Assembly: GCA_946625675.1 (NCBI GenBank) | Contig: CAMOTI010000099.1 | Span: 1-46,673 of the forward strand | From: an uncultured Prevotellaceae bacterium | Lineage (GTDB): Bacteria > Bacteroidota > Bacteroidia > Bacteroidales > Bacteroidaceae | Reading direction: 5' to 3' | Length of the DNA stretch: 46,673 bases | In this document: positions 17,361-25,214 of the stretch, in pieces | Position numbering within the stretch: position 1 is the first letter of the stretch | Layout of the letters: each line of letters opens with the position of its first letter | Translations under genes and position numbers: made by a program | Notes under the pieces: model-generated | The model's input: the letters and a program-made list of their open reading frames with translations, nothing else | What the model was told of the DNA's origin: nothing | Database searches by the model: none

Positions 17361-18119
17361 ATGGAAAAGAAAATTAACATAGAAGCCTTAGAACGGAAAA
17401 ATCCGTTCAGCGTGCCCAACGGCTATTTCGAGGGGCTCGCCAGCCGTGTGATGTCGTCCATACCGGAGGCAGAAGGCGAAGCGCGTGTTTCTTCTTCCGT
17501 CGCCCCAGGAACAGGAAATCCAAAGGTGGTTGGCCTGTTGCCAAGAAAGAAAAAGAACGGTTGGGTGAAATGGGTGGCCGCTGCCGCATGCTTATGTGGC
17601 GTCGCGTTCTTCGTTGCCAGCCAGCAGGGCGAAGAGAGTGACACCGCCACAGGCCAGCTGGCCAATATGAAGCCAACAACTGCAGCACCCACGCCTACAG
17701 TCAATGACGAGTCAGAGCCTGAGACAGTCGAGCAAGAGACTTCTCCCGCAAAAGTCTATGCAAACAATGCATACGACCTCTCTCATCACGTGCGCAGAAG
17801 TTCGACTCCCGCTCCAGCAAACATCACGCCTCAGCCCGTTATCCGCACTTCCACAACAGTAAGGACTCCGAGCGTTCAGATGGCAAGGACGAAGACCACA
17901 GCCTCCGCACCGGCAGCCACAACACCAGTAAAAACCGTAGTCTCTGCTCCATCAGCACAGACAGCGATGCTGGCCTCCAACACAACACCTAAGACCATCG
18001 TATCACAATCCAGTCAGTCTGATACCGACACCTACGCTGCAGAATACGACATGCTTGACTACACAAACATGAGCGGAACAGAAATTTACGACTATCTCGC
18101 AGGGAACGAGTATTACTAA
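17361..18119 (+). CDS. Single-pass membrane protein, putative anti-sigma factor
   Basis: A 252-residue protein with a cytoplasmic N-terminus containing NPFSVPNGYFEGL (14-26), a pattern common in Bacteroidetes proteins encoded next to ECF sigma genes. A Lys-rich stop-transfer flank precedes one transmembrane helix (about 69-87). The periplasmic part is low-complexity and rich in Thr, Pro, Ser and Ala (about 90-225), ending in an acidic Tyr-rich tail. An upstream TTG at 17280 would add 27 residues, but the ATG at 17361 is favoured because the N-terminus then begins with the charged segment expected before the motif. Anti-sigma function is inferred from position and topology; I see no zinc-binding ZAS motif. 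Confidence 0.6.
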   Translation: MEKKINIEALERKNPFSVPNGYFEGLASRVMSSIPEAEGEARVSSSVAPGTGNPKVVGLLPRKKKNGWVKWVAAAACLCGVAFFVASQQGEESDTATGQLANMKPTTAAPTPTVNDESEPETVEQETSPAKVYANNAYDLSHHVRRSSTPAPANITPQPVIRTSTTVRTPSVQMARTKTTASAPAATTPVKTVVSAPSAQTAMLASNTTPKTIVSQSSQSDTDTYAAEYDMLDYTNMSGTEIYDYLAGNEYY

Positions 18120-18121
18120 AA

Positions 18122-18215
18122 AAGAAGACAAGAAGACAAGAAGACAAGAAGACGAGAAGACGAGTAGAAGAGACGTCAGATATGACTATGGATGGCAGAT
18201 TTCCTCTTTCAAGTA
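18122..18215 (+). repeat. Dispersed leader repeat, copy 3 (diverged)
   Basis: Repeated AAGAAGACAAGAAGAC / GAGAAGACGAG units directly after the stop of the membrane protein gene are followed by GACTATGGATGGCAGA, which aligns with the CCATGGATGGCATT core of copies 1 and 2. It is in the orientation of the downstream Spy-like gene. Confidence 0.55.
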
Positions 18216-18244
18216 ATTTTCACAAGAACTAAACTATCAGAGTA

Positions 18245-18727
18245 ATGAAACGGATTTTAATCAACATATTACTGTTATGCGTCAGCATGGCTGCCATAGC
18301 CCAGGGCAACCACCCTCAGCGTCGTGACTTCTCTCCTGAGGAATACTGGAAGAACCTGAAAGAATTCGTAGCGCAAGAAGCCGGACTGACGACAGAAGAA
18401 GCCGACGGATTCATCCCCTTGATGAAGGAGATGATGGACGAGCAGCACAAGAACAACCGCAAAAGCTTCGACATCATCCGTTCGTGTGGTGAAGGAACGA
18501 CAGAATCGGAGTATGGGACAGCAGTGAAGCAGCTGCTGGAGCTGGATGTCGAGAACCACCGTATAGAAGAGACTTATTACAAGAAGTTCCACACAGTGAT
18601 GAGCTGGGAAAAGGTGTTCAAAGTGCGTGCAGCCCTTTACAAGTTCAACCGCGAGGCCCTCAACCGTTTCAACCCACGCCGCGGAGGCGGACGGCGAGGT
18701 CCCGGCGGAGGCGGGCATCAACACTAA
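18245..18727 (+). CDS. Spy/CpxP-like periplasmic protein
   Basis: A 160-residue exported protein with a signal peptide at about 1-20 (ending AIAQ). The mature part is predicted to be mostly helical, with LTTEEADGFIPLMKEM and a second helical block (about 85-130) resembling the Spy/CpxP/heavy-metal-sensor type of periplasmic chaperone, and it ends in a Gly/Arg-rich tail with HQH at the C-terminus. Third gene after the ECF sigma factor, it is the likely periplasmic sensor or chaperone of that module. The lack of a clear LTxxQ pair means the family call is by resemblance. A terminator follows 16 bases after the stop. Confidence 0.6.
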   Translation: MKRILINILLLCVSMAAIAQGNHPQRRDFSPEEYWKNLKEFVAQEAGLTTEEADGFIPLMKEMMDEQHKNNRKSFDIIRSCGEGTTESEYGTAVKQLLELDVENHRIEETYYKKFHTVMSWEKVFKVRAALYKFNREALNRFNPRRGGGRRGPGGGGHQH

Positions 18728-18742
18728 AACAAAAAATAAAAC

Positions 18743-18780
18743 AAAAACAAGGTCAGCACATAACGTTGGCCTTGTTTTTT
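18743..18780 (+). terminator. Rho-independent terminator
   Basis: aaaacaaggtca (18743-18754) pairs with tggccttgtttt (18767-18778), including one G-T pair, and the second arm runs into a T tract. It closes the sigma/membrane protein/Spy-like gene group. Confidence 0.8.
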
Positions 18781-18783
18781 GTG

Positions 18784-18984
18784 ATTAAAAACTACGTTTT
18801 TATTTGGCTTCCCCCAATTTTGTCACGACTCAGCAAAATATGCGAGCATATTTTGCATTCGCTGCTCCAAAATTTGCTTTTGTGCTCGCTTAATCGTTAT
18901 TTGAGCTGCGCTCGAATTTACTAACGCTCGACAAAATCAAATTAAAAACTTCGTTTTTATTTGCTTTTGTGCTCGCTTAATCGT
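18784..18984 (+). repeat. Two interleaved direct repeats upstream of fbp
   Basis: A 23-base unit (attaaaaac..cgtttttatttg) occurs at 18784-18806 and 18941-18963 with one mismatch; each forms a small aaaac/gtttt hairpin. A second unit of 26 bases (beginning atttgcttttgtgctcgc) is present without mismatch at 18872-18897 and 18959-18984. The second copies of both units overlap and carry the -33 box of the fbp promoter. The first copies flank the structured element at 18816-18874. Confidence 0.8.
18816..18874 (+). other. Structured intergenic element, copy A
   Basis: Outer helix aattttg (18816-18822) / caaaatt (18868-18874) encloses the junction tcacgactca, an inner palindrome gcaaaatatgc (18833-18843) / gcatattttgc (18846-18856), and the junction attcgctgctc. 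Copy B at 22260-22321 has identical junctions but different, compensated helices. It lies about 135 bases before fbp. Whether it acts as RNA or as a DNA hairpin cannot be told from sequence alone. Confidence 0.6.
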
Positions 18985-18991
18985 AAATTTG
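18960..18991 (+). promoter_or_regulatory. fbp promoter (TTTG-N20-TAAATTTG)
   Basis: TTTG at 18960-18963 and TAAATTTG at 18984-18991 are exactly 20 bases apart. The start site would fall about 10 bases before the ATG at 19009, giving an almost leaderless fbp mRNA that excludes element A. Confidence 0.7.
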
Positions 18992-19008
18992 CAAATAATT
19001 GCAAAAAA

Positions 19009-21006
19009 ATGGAGAGAAAGGATCCAAAACAACAAATAGAGGAGTCGATAAAGCAGGACCTTCGCTATCTGGAACTGTTGTCGCACTCCTACCCTACGAT
19101 TGCCGACGCAAGCACGGAAATCATCAACCTGGAGGCCATCCTGAACCTTCCTAAGCCAACGGAGCACTTCATCAGCGACCCCCACGGCGAGAGCGACGCG
19201 TTCAACCACGTGCTACGCAACGCATCGGGCTACGTGAAACGTAAAGTGAACGAGCTCTTCGGCGACACGCTCGACAAAGCCGAGAAAAAGGAACTGTGCA
19301 CCCTGATTTACTATCCTGAGCAGAAACTGCAGCTGGTAAAACTGGAGAAGCGCGACCTGAACGAATTCTACCGCAACTCGCTTGTCCGCCTGATTGGCGT
19401 GTGCCGTGAGGTGTCGTCCAAATACACGCGCTCGAAAATCCGAAAAGAACTGCCGAAGGACTTCGAATACATCATCGAGGAACTTCTCCATGAGTCGTAC
19501 AGCGGCTATGGGGAGAAGAAGCACAAGTACTACCAGATGATCGTGGAGTCCATCATCGACACCCGACGTGCCGACGCGTTCATCACCGAAATCAGCAAGT
19601 TGATCCAGCGTCTGGCCATCGACCGCCTGCATCTGCTTGGCGACATCTACGACCGTGGTCCAGGTGCCGACAAGATCATGGACACACTCTGCGACTACAA
19701 GCACTTCGACATCGTATGGGGCAACCACGACATCGAATGGATAGGCGCCTGCGCCGGCAACCGCGCCTGCATCTGCAACGTGCTTCGCCTGTGCATGCGC
19801 TACGGCAACATGTCGACTCTGGAGGACGGCTACGGCATCAACCTGCTTCCACTCGCCACCTTTGCCATGGACACCTACAAGGACGACCCTTGCACGGAGT
19901 TCGCAGTGAGGGACCTGATCAAAGACGGCAGCCTCGACGAGCAGACCATGCGGATGCTCACCCAGATGCACAAGGCCATCACCATCATCCAGTTCAAAGA
20001 AGAAGCCCGCATACTCGACCGACGTCCGGAATTCGGCATGGAGGGACGCAAACTGCTTGAACATATCAACCTGGAAGAGGGTACCGTAGAGATAGAAGGG
20101 AAAGTGTATGCTCTCAAAGACACGAACTTCCCCACCCTCATTCCTGATTCTCCTAACAAACTGACGAAGGAGGAAGAGAAACTGATGACAAAGATTGAGC
20201 ATTCCTTCCGCGCCAGCGAGAAACTTCGCCGCCATATCGACTGCCTGCTCTCACGAGGTGGCATGTACAAGGTGAGCAATTCCAACCTGATGTTCCACGG
20301 CTCCGTTCCCCTCGACGCCGACGGACAGCTGAAAGAAGTGGAGATAGAAGGCAAGCTTTACAAAGGGCAAGAACTGATGCAGAAAATCGACCGCATCGTC
20401 CGCAATGCCTTCAACACGGAACTGTCGGCAGAGAAACGCCGTTTCAGCACCGACTACATGTGGTACCTATGGTGTGGTCCCGACTCCCCGCTCTTCGACA
20501 AAGACAAGATGGCCACCTTCGAACGCTACTTCATAGCCGACCCCAAGACCCACAAGGAGAAAAAAGGCTACTACTACCAGTACAACAACGACGAAGCAAC
20601 CATCGACATGATCCTCGACAGTTTCGACGTGGAAGGCACACACCGTCATATCATCAACGGCCATGTGCCTGTGAAGACCACGAAAGGCGAGACCCCCATC
20701 AAGGCGAACGGCAAGTTGCTCGTCATCGACGGCGGCTTCTCCAAAGCCTACCAGCCCGAGACGGGCATCGCCGGCTACACACTGATATTCCACTCCCGTG
20801 GGCTCGAGCTGATGCAGCACCAACCCTTCCGCAGCGCCGAGGAAGCCATCAAGAAAGGCGATGATATCAAAAGTGCCGTGCAGATAGTCGAGATGAGCGA
20901 GCACCGGATGTACGTGAAGGACACGGACAAGGGAAAGGTGATCCAGTCGAAGGTGGAGAACCTCAAGAAACTGCTATATGCCTACCGTAACGGACTGTTG
21001 AAGTAG
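19009..21006 (+). CDS. fbp: Fructose-1,6-bisphosphatase, class III
   Basis: Gluconeogenic phosphatase converting fructose-1,6-bisphosphate to fructose-6-phosphate, 665 residues, the usual length of the class III family found in Firmicutes and Bacteroidetes. It carries calcineurin-like metallophosphatase motifs: SDPHGESD (about 56-63), GDIYDRG (about 210), GNHD (about 238) and a later NGHVPV (about 550). The start at 19009 is preferred over a TTG at 18961 because the latter would lie within the promoter. It opposes the fba/glycolysis direction; fba is 5 kb downstream. Regulation may involve the duplicated promoter-proximal repeats. Confidence 0.94.
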   Translation: MERKDPKQQIEESIKQDLRYLELLSHSYPTIADASTEIINLEAILNLPKPTEHFISDPHGESDAFNHVLRNASGYVKRKVNELFGDTLDKAEKKELCTLIYYPEQKLQLVKLEKRDLNEFYRNSLVRLIGVCREVSSKYTRSKIRKELPKDFEYIIEELLHESYSGYGEKKHKYYQMIVESIIDTRRADAFITEISKLIQRLAIDRLHLLGDIYDRGPGADKIMDTLCDYKHFDIVWGNHDIEWIGACAGNRACICNVLRLCMRYGNMSTLEDGYGINLLPLATFAMDTYKDDPCTEFAVRDLIKDGSLDEQTMRMLTQMHKAITIIQFKEEARILDRRPEFGMEGRKLLEHINLEEGTVEIEGKVYALKDTNFPTLIPDSPNKLTKEEEKLMTKIEHSFRASEKLRRHIDCLLSRGGMYKVSNSNLMFHGSVPLDADGQLKEVEIEGKLYKGQELMQKIDRIVRNAFNTELSAEKRRFSTDYMWYLWCGPDSPLFDKDKMATFERYFIADPKTHKEKKGYYYQYNNDEATIDMILDSFDVEGTHRHIINGHVPVKTTKGETPIKANGKLLVIDGGFSKAYQPETGIAGYTLIFHSRGLELMQHQPFRSAEEAIKKGDDIKSAVQIVEMSEHRMYVKDTDKGKVIQSKVENLKKLLYAYRNGLLK

Positions 21007-21061
21007 TTTAAAGTTGAATGATGAATGTTTAAAGTTGAATGATGAAAGTTTAAAGTTGAAA
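21006..21061 (+). repeat. Tandem heptamer repeat after fbp
   Basis: Eight successive 7-base units (GTTTAAA, GTTGAAT, GATGAAT, GTTTAAA, GTTGAAT, GATGAAA, GTTTAAA, GTTGAAA) start at the last base of the fbp stop and end 3 bases before the next ATG. There is a higher-order period of about 21 bases. Confidence 0.8.
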
Positions 21062-21064
21062 TCG

Positions 21065-21556
21065 ATGGAAATAGACAATAAAAAATTGGAAACGGCATGG
21101 GATGCGGGTCCCGACCGCTACATCATAGCGCTGACAGATGCCTATTTGGAAATGGTCGGCGGCAGCCTGACGCCAGAGACAATGGAGCGTCTGACAGCCG
21201 ACCAACATACACTGCTTGCCTATCGCATCCTGCTGGATGAGGTGTGTGAGGGAGGTTTCATCCAGTTGATACAAAACGGCTACGGTCCCTATGTGCTGGG
21301 AGGCCCCTTTCCGATGATGATGAAGAAAGAATGGGGATTCGTGGAATTTGGCAAGTTCATGTATGAAGTACGGAAAGAATACAACCGCAACCGCGATGCC
21401 CTGGAGGCAGACCTCGACGAAGAGCAGTTCATGGCCCTCTACGAGCAGCAAGACGCAATGAACAACCTGGGCGACGACTTTCTCGACGAATGGGAGGAGA
21501 CTATGACCCCTGCCATTGCGAACTATGTGAGGGAACACCAAGAGAGATTTTTGTGA
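21065..21556 (+). CDS. DMP19-family (DUF4375) protein
   Basis: A 163-residue soluble, acidic protein with the pattern LLDEVCEGGFIQLIQNGYG (about 56-75), which resembles the E.xNGGFxQFFxN core of the DMP19/DUF4375 family. Some DMP19 proteins are described as DNA mimics; no role can be assigned here. The ATG at 21065 is chosen over 21014 because the intervening codons are the heptamer repeat read as LKLNDESLKLK-type sequence. It has no signal peptide. It sits between fbp and smpB without obvious functional linkage. Confidence 0.65.
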   Translation: MEIDNKKLETAWDAGPDRYIIALTDAYLEMVGGSLTPETMERLTADQHTLLAYRILLDEVCEGGFIQLIQNGYGPYVLGGPFPMMMKKEWGFVEFGKFMYEVRKEYNRNRDALEADLDEEQFMALYEQQDAMNNLGDDFLDEWEETMTPAIANYVREHQERFL

Positions 21557-21615
21557 TAAAGAAGACGAGACAAGTGAATAGTTTATTTACTCCGGCGATG
21601 GAAATGAAGTAATGA

Positions 21616-21672
21616 GGAAATAATAAGTTGTCTTGATTTCATGAGGGCAAGAAGACAAGAAGATAGATTATA
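21616..21672 (+). repeat. Dispersed leader repeat, copy 4 (diverged)
   Basis: AATAATAAGTTGTCTTG followed by GGGCAAGAAGACAAGAAGA aligns with the 5' half of copies 1 and 2 but lacks the CCATGGATGG core. It lies upstream of smpB in the gene's orientation. A further fragment, AAGAAGACGAGACAAG, occurs at about 21559-21574. Confidence 0.5.
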
Positions 21673-21757
21673 GATTATTGATTAAAAGAGGAAAGCGAAT
21701 CAACTAATTTATTCAACCTCACACAGAGATTATCAAGAGAATCAAAATCGAAGAAAA

Positions 21758-22234
21758 ATGGCAAAGAAACAACAAACATACAAATCGAAAGTAAACATAA
21801 AGAACAAACGCGCAGAATTTGAGTACATTCTGGTAGACACGTATACCGCCGGCATCGTGCTGACCGGCACGGAGATCAAATCCATCCGTAGCGGCAAGGC
21901 CAGTCTGGTGGACACTTACTGCTATTTCGCGAACGGCGAGTTGTGGGTGAAGAACATGCACATCTCACAGTACAGCTATGGCTCATACAACAACCACGTG
22001 GAACGTCGCGAACGCAAGCTGCTGCTCAACAAGAAAGAGCTTCGTAGCCTGGCCCAGGACATCAAATCGCCAGGCTACACCATCGTGCCCGTGCTGCTGC
22101 ACATCAACGAAAAAGGCTTCGCCAAACTCGACATCGCACTGGCAAAGGGAAAGAAAGAGTACGACAAACGCCAAACCCTGAAAGAGAAGGAAGACCGCCG
22201 CGAGATGGACCGAGTGTACAAAGCGCTATTGTGA
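21758..22234 (+). CDS. smpB: SsrA-binding protein
   Basis: Essential partner of tmRNA in trans-translation, binding the tRNA-like part of SsrA RNA and delivering it to stalled ribosomes. The 158 residues show the conserved [21 protein letters not shown] region (about 28-48), the internal NxHIxxYxxGSYxNH stretch and the basic C-terminal tail (KxYDKRxTxKEKExRR). The C-terminal extension is close to the usual SmpB length. The ssrA gene itself is not visible in this window. The metH gene lies downstream, separated by the structured element copy B. Confidence 0.95.
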   Translation: MAKKQQTYKSKVNIKNKRAEFEYILVDTYTAGIVLTGTEIKSIRSGKASLVDTYCYFANGELWVKNMHISQYSYGSYNNHVERRERKLLLNKKELRSLAQDIKSPGYTIVPVLLHINEKGFAKLDIALAKGKKEYDKRQTLKEKEDRREMDRVYKALL

Positions 22235-22259
22235 TTTACTATTTACTATTTATTTCATG

Positions 22260-22321
22260 AACTTTGTCACGACTCAACATAGCTCAAGCAAGCTTGGCTA
22301 TGTATTCGCTGCTCCAAAGTT
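22260..22321 (+). other. Structured intergenic element, copy B
   Basis: Outer helix aactttg (22260-22266) / caaagtt (22315-22321), junction tcacgactca, inner stem acatagc (22277-22283) / gctatgt (22297-22303) continuing into caagc/gcttg, and junction attcgctgctc. The junctions are identical to copy A, while the outer helix has a compensated T-A to C-G change and the inner helix has an unrelated sequence that is still self-complementary. It lies about 90 bases before metH. Confidence 0.6.
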
Positions 22322-22409
22322 TTCCGATTTATTTGGTAATTTTAGAATTTTATAATTTCCATGCGGATGGATTTCACACCGAACATAATATTTTAGAGAC
22401 GAGGAACAT

Positions 22410-25178
22410 ATGGGAAAGATTGAGGATATCATCAAAGAACGGATACTGATCCTGGACGGCGCGATGGGAACAATGCTTCAGTCGTACGGGCTTGAAGAAG
22501 CAGACTTTCGCGGGGAGCGGTTCAAGGATGTGCCCGGCCTGATGAAAGGAAACAACGACGTGCTTAACCTGACGCGTCCCGACGTGGTGGAAGAAGTCCA
22601 CCGCCGCTATCTTGACGCTGGCGCCGACATCATCGAGACGAACACCTTCTCCAGCCAGCGCATCTCCATGTCGGACTATCACATGGAGAATTACTGCGTC
22701 GACATCATCGACGCAGGCTGCCGTATTGCCCGCACACTGGCCGACGAATATACGGAAGCCAATCCTGACAAGCCCCGCTTCGTAGCCGGATCCATCGGTC
22801 CCACGAACAAAAGCTGCAGCATCAGTCCCGACGTGAACGACCCCTCGATGCGCAACCTGACATTCGACGAACTGAGCACGGCCTATGAAGAGCAAATCAC
22901 CGCCCTGCTGGATGGCGGCGTTGACCTCTTACTGTTTGAGACCATCTTCGACACGCTGAACTGCAAGGCAGGGCTCTACGCCGCCGGCCAAGCCATGAAG
23001 AAGTGCGGGAAAGAAGTACCTGTGATGTTGAGCGTGACCGTGAGCGACGCAGGAGGTCGCACCCTCTCCGGACAGACCCTCGACGCCTTTTTGGCCAGCG
23101 TAAGCCACGCACACTTGTTCTCCGTTGGCCTGAACTGCTCGTTCGGCGCAAAGCAGATGTTTCCGTTCCTCAAGGATTTGGCAAAGAAAGCCCCTTACTA
23201 TATCAGCGTCTATCCTAATGCCGGGCTACCCAACTCACTGGGTCTCTATGACCAGACCCCCGATGAGATGGCTGAGGAGATGAAAGCCTACGTAGATGCC
23301 GGCATCGTCAATATCATCGGAGGATGCTGCGGCACCACCGACACATTCATATCAAAATTCCAGTCGCTGGTGAGACAATCCGATGGCACCTACATATCTC
23401 CACGCATACTGCCGGCACCCAGCCTGCATCTTCAGCTCTCGGGTCTGGAGTTGCTCGACGTGACCCCCTCCAGCAACTTCATCAACATCGGAGAGCGCTG
23501 CAATGTGGCCGGATCCAGAAAATTCCTCCGTCTGATCAAAGAGCAGCAATACGATGAGGCCCTGTCGATAGCCCGCAAGCAAGTGGAGGACGGAGCACTC
23601 GTGCTCGACATCAACATGGACGACGGCCTGCTCGACGCCCGCAAGGAGATGACCACCTTCCTCAACCTGTTGATGTCCGACCCCGACATCTCCCGAGTTC
23701 CGGTGATGATAGACTCTTCAGACTGGGAAGTGATACGGGCAGGACTGAAATGCGTTCAAGGCAAGAGCATCGTCAACTCCATATCCCTGAAAGAAGGCAA
23801 AGACATATTCGTGGAGCATGCCAAGGAAATCAAGCAGATGGGTGCTGCCGTCATCGTCATGGCCTTCGACGAGGAGGGACAGGCCACCAGTTACGACCGC
23901 AAGGTGGAGATATGCCGGCGAAGCTACGAGATACTGGTGAAAGAAGTGGGATTCTCCCCTTCCGACATCATCTTCGACCCCAACGTACTGGCCGTGGCCA
24001 CAGGAATTGAGGAGCACAACAACTACGGTCTGGACTTCATCCGCGCCACGGAATGGATCCGCACCCACTTACCCGGTGCTCATGTAAGCGGCGGCGTAAG
24101 TAACCTCTCGTTCTCCTTCCGAGGCAACAACTACCTTCGCGAGGCGATGCATGCCGTGTTCCTCTACCACACCATCCAAGCCGGCCAGGACATGGGTATC
24201 GTCAATCCAGCCACCAAGGTGCTCTACTCCGACATTCCTGCCGACGTGCTGACCGCCATCGACGACGTGTTGCTGAACCGTCGCAACGATGCCACAGAGC
24301 GTCTCGTGGAACTGGCAGAGCGTATAAAGAATGAGCAGCAAGACGTCAAGGCAGAATCCCGCGAAGAGGACTGGCGTATAGGCACAAGCGTTGAGGAGCG
24401 CCTTCAGACGGCGATGGTGAAAGGCAATAAAGACTATCTGGAAGCCGACCTAAAGGAGGCGTTGGAAAAATACGGAGATGCCGTCCAGATTATCGAAGGC
24501 CCGCTGATGCAAGGCATGAACCAGGTGGGCGAACTCTTCGGCAGCGGAAAAATGCTTCTTCCGCAAGTGGTCAAGACAGCCCGTACGATGAAATCAGCCG
24601 TCTCAATCCTCCAGCCCCACATAGAAGCAAGCCGCCAGCCAGGCAGCACGGGCAAGGCAGGAAAAATCCTGCTCGCCACCGTGAAAGGTGATGTCCATGA
24701 CATCGGCAAGAACATCGTGGGGCTCGTCCTCTCTTGCAACAACTACGAGGTAATCGACCTGGGCGTGATGGTGCCAGCAGAGGAGATTGTCCGTCAGGCA
24801 AAACTTCACAACGTAGACATTATCGGCCTGAGCGGACTTATCACCCCTTCGCTCGAGGAGATGGTCAATGTGGCCCGCGAGTTGCAGTCGCAGGGTCTCG
24901 ACATACCACTGATGATTGGAGGAGCAACCACAAGTGAGCTTCACACTGCCCTCAAAATATCTCCAGTTTACCATGCCCCCATCCTCTGGATGAAAGACGC
25001 CTCTCAGAACGTGCTTGCTGCAGGCAGGCTGATGGGCAACGACAGACCAGCCGTTATCGAGGAACTGAATGCACGCAACCAAGCCCTTCAGGAATCCCAT
25101 GACCAAGGCCGTCTGGACTCAAAGTCTCTCAGTCTGGAAGAAGCACGAAAACGGAGGTATCGAAACGGAGGTATGTAA
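22410..25178 (+). CDS. metH: Cobalamin-dependent methionine synthase, without reactivation domain
   Basis: Transfers a methyl group from 5-methyltetrahydrofolate through cobalamin to homocysteine. Domains in order: homocysteine-binding barrel (about 5-310; zinc Cys residues in GLNCS and GGCCGT), pterin-binding barrel (about 345-610), the helical cap (about 640-740), and the B12-binding Rossmann domain with GDVHDIGK (His about 763). The protein stops at 922 residues, right after the B12 domain, so the C-terminal S-adenosylmethionine reactivation domain of the E. coli enzyme (about 1,220 residues) is missing. The final codons contain a tandem near-duplication of about 15 bases (25146-25174). 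Whether reactivation is supplied by a separate protein is unknown; the next gene does not resemble one. Confidence 0.93.
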   Translation: MGKIEDIIKERILILDGAMGTMLQSYGLEEADFRGERFKDVPGLMKGNNDVLNLTRPDVVEEVHRRYLDAGADIIETNTFSSQRISMSDYHMENYCVDIIDAGCRIARTLADEYTEANPDKPRFVAGSIGPTNKSCSISPDVNDPSMRNLTFDELSTAYEEQITALLDGGVDLLLFETIFDTLNCKAGLYAAGQAMKKCGKEVPVMLSVTVSDAGGRTLSGQTLDAFLASVSHAHLFSVGLNCSFGAKQMFPFLKDLAKKAPYYISVYPNAGLPNSLGLYDQTPDEMAEEMKAYVDAGIVNIIGGCCGTTDTFISKFQSLVRQSDGTYISPRILPAPSLHLQLSGLELLDVTPSSNFINIGERCNVAGSRKFLRLIKEQQYDEALSIARKQVEDGALVLDINMDDGLLDARKEMTTFLNLLMSDPDISRVPVMIDSSDWEVIRAGLKCVQGKSIVNSISLKEGKDIFVEHAKEIKQMGAAVIVMAFDEEGQATSYDRKVEICRRSYEILVKEVGFSPSDIIFDPNVLAVATGIEEHNNYGLDFIRATEWIRTHLPGAHVSGGVSNLSFSFRGNNYLREAMHAVFLYHTIQAGQDMGIVNPATKVLYSDIPADVLTAIDDVLLNRRNDATERLVELAERIKNEQQDVKAESREEDWRIGTSVEERLQTAMVKGNKDYLEADLKEALEKYGDAVQIIEGPLMQGMNQVGELFGSGKMLLPQVVKTARTMKSAVSILQPHIEASRQPGSTGKAGKILLATVKGDVHDIGKNIVGLVLSCNNYEVIDLGVMVPAEEIVRQAKLHNVDIIGLSGLITPSLEEMVNVARELQSQGLDIPLMIGGATTSELHTALKISPVYHAPILWMKDASQNVLAAGRLMGNDRPAVIEELNARNQALQESHDQGRLDSKSLSLEEARKRRYRNGGM

Positions 25179-25214
25179 ACACAAATACCGGTTATCATTA
25201 TTCCAGATAAAAAT

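Noticed and set aside
18816-22321. Elements A and B as integron attC sites
   Set aside because: attC sites keep AAC/GTT at their outer ends; copy A has AAT/ATT, no integrase or cassette-like genes lie between, and the two flank housekeeping genes.
22235-22409. Cobalamin or SAM riboswitch before metH
   Set aside because: I looked for the B12-box and SAM-I type cores and found neither; only element B is present.
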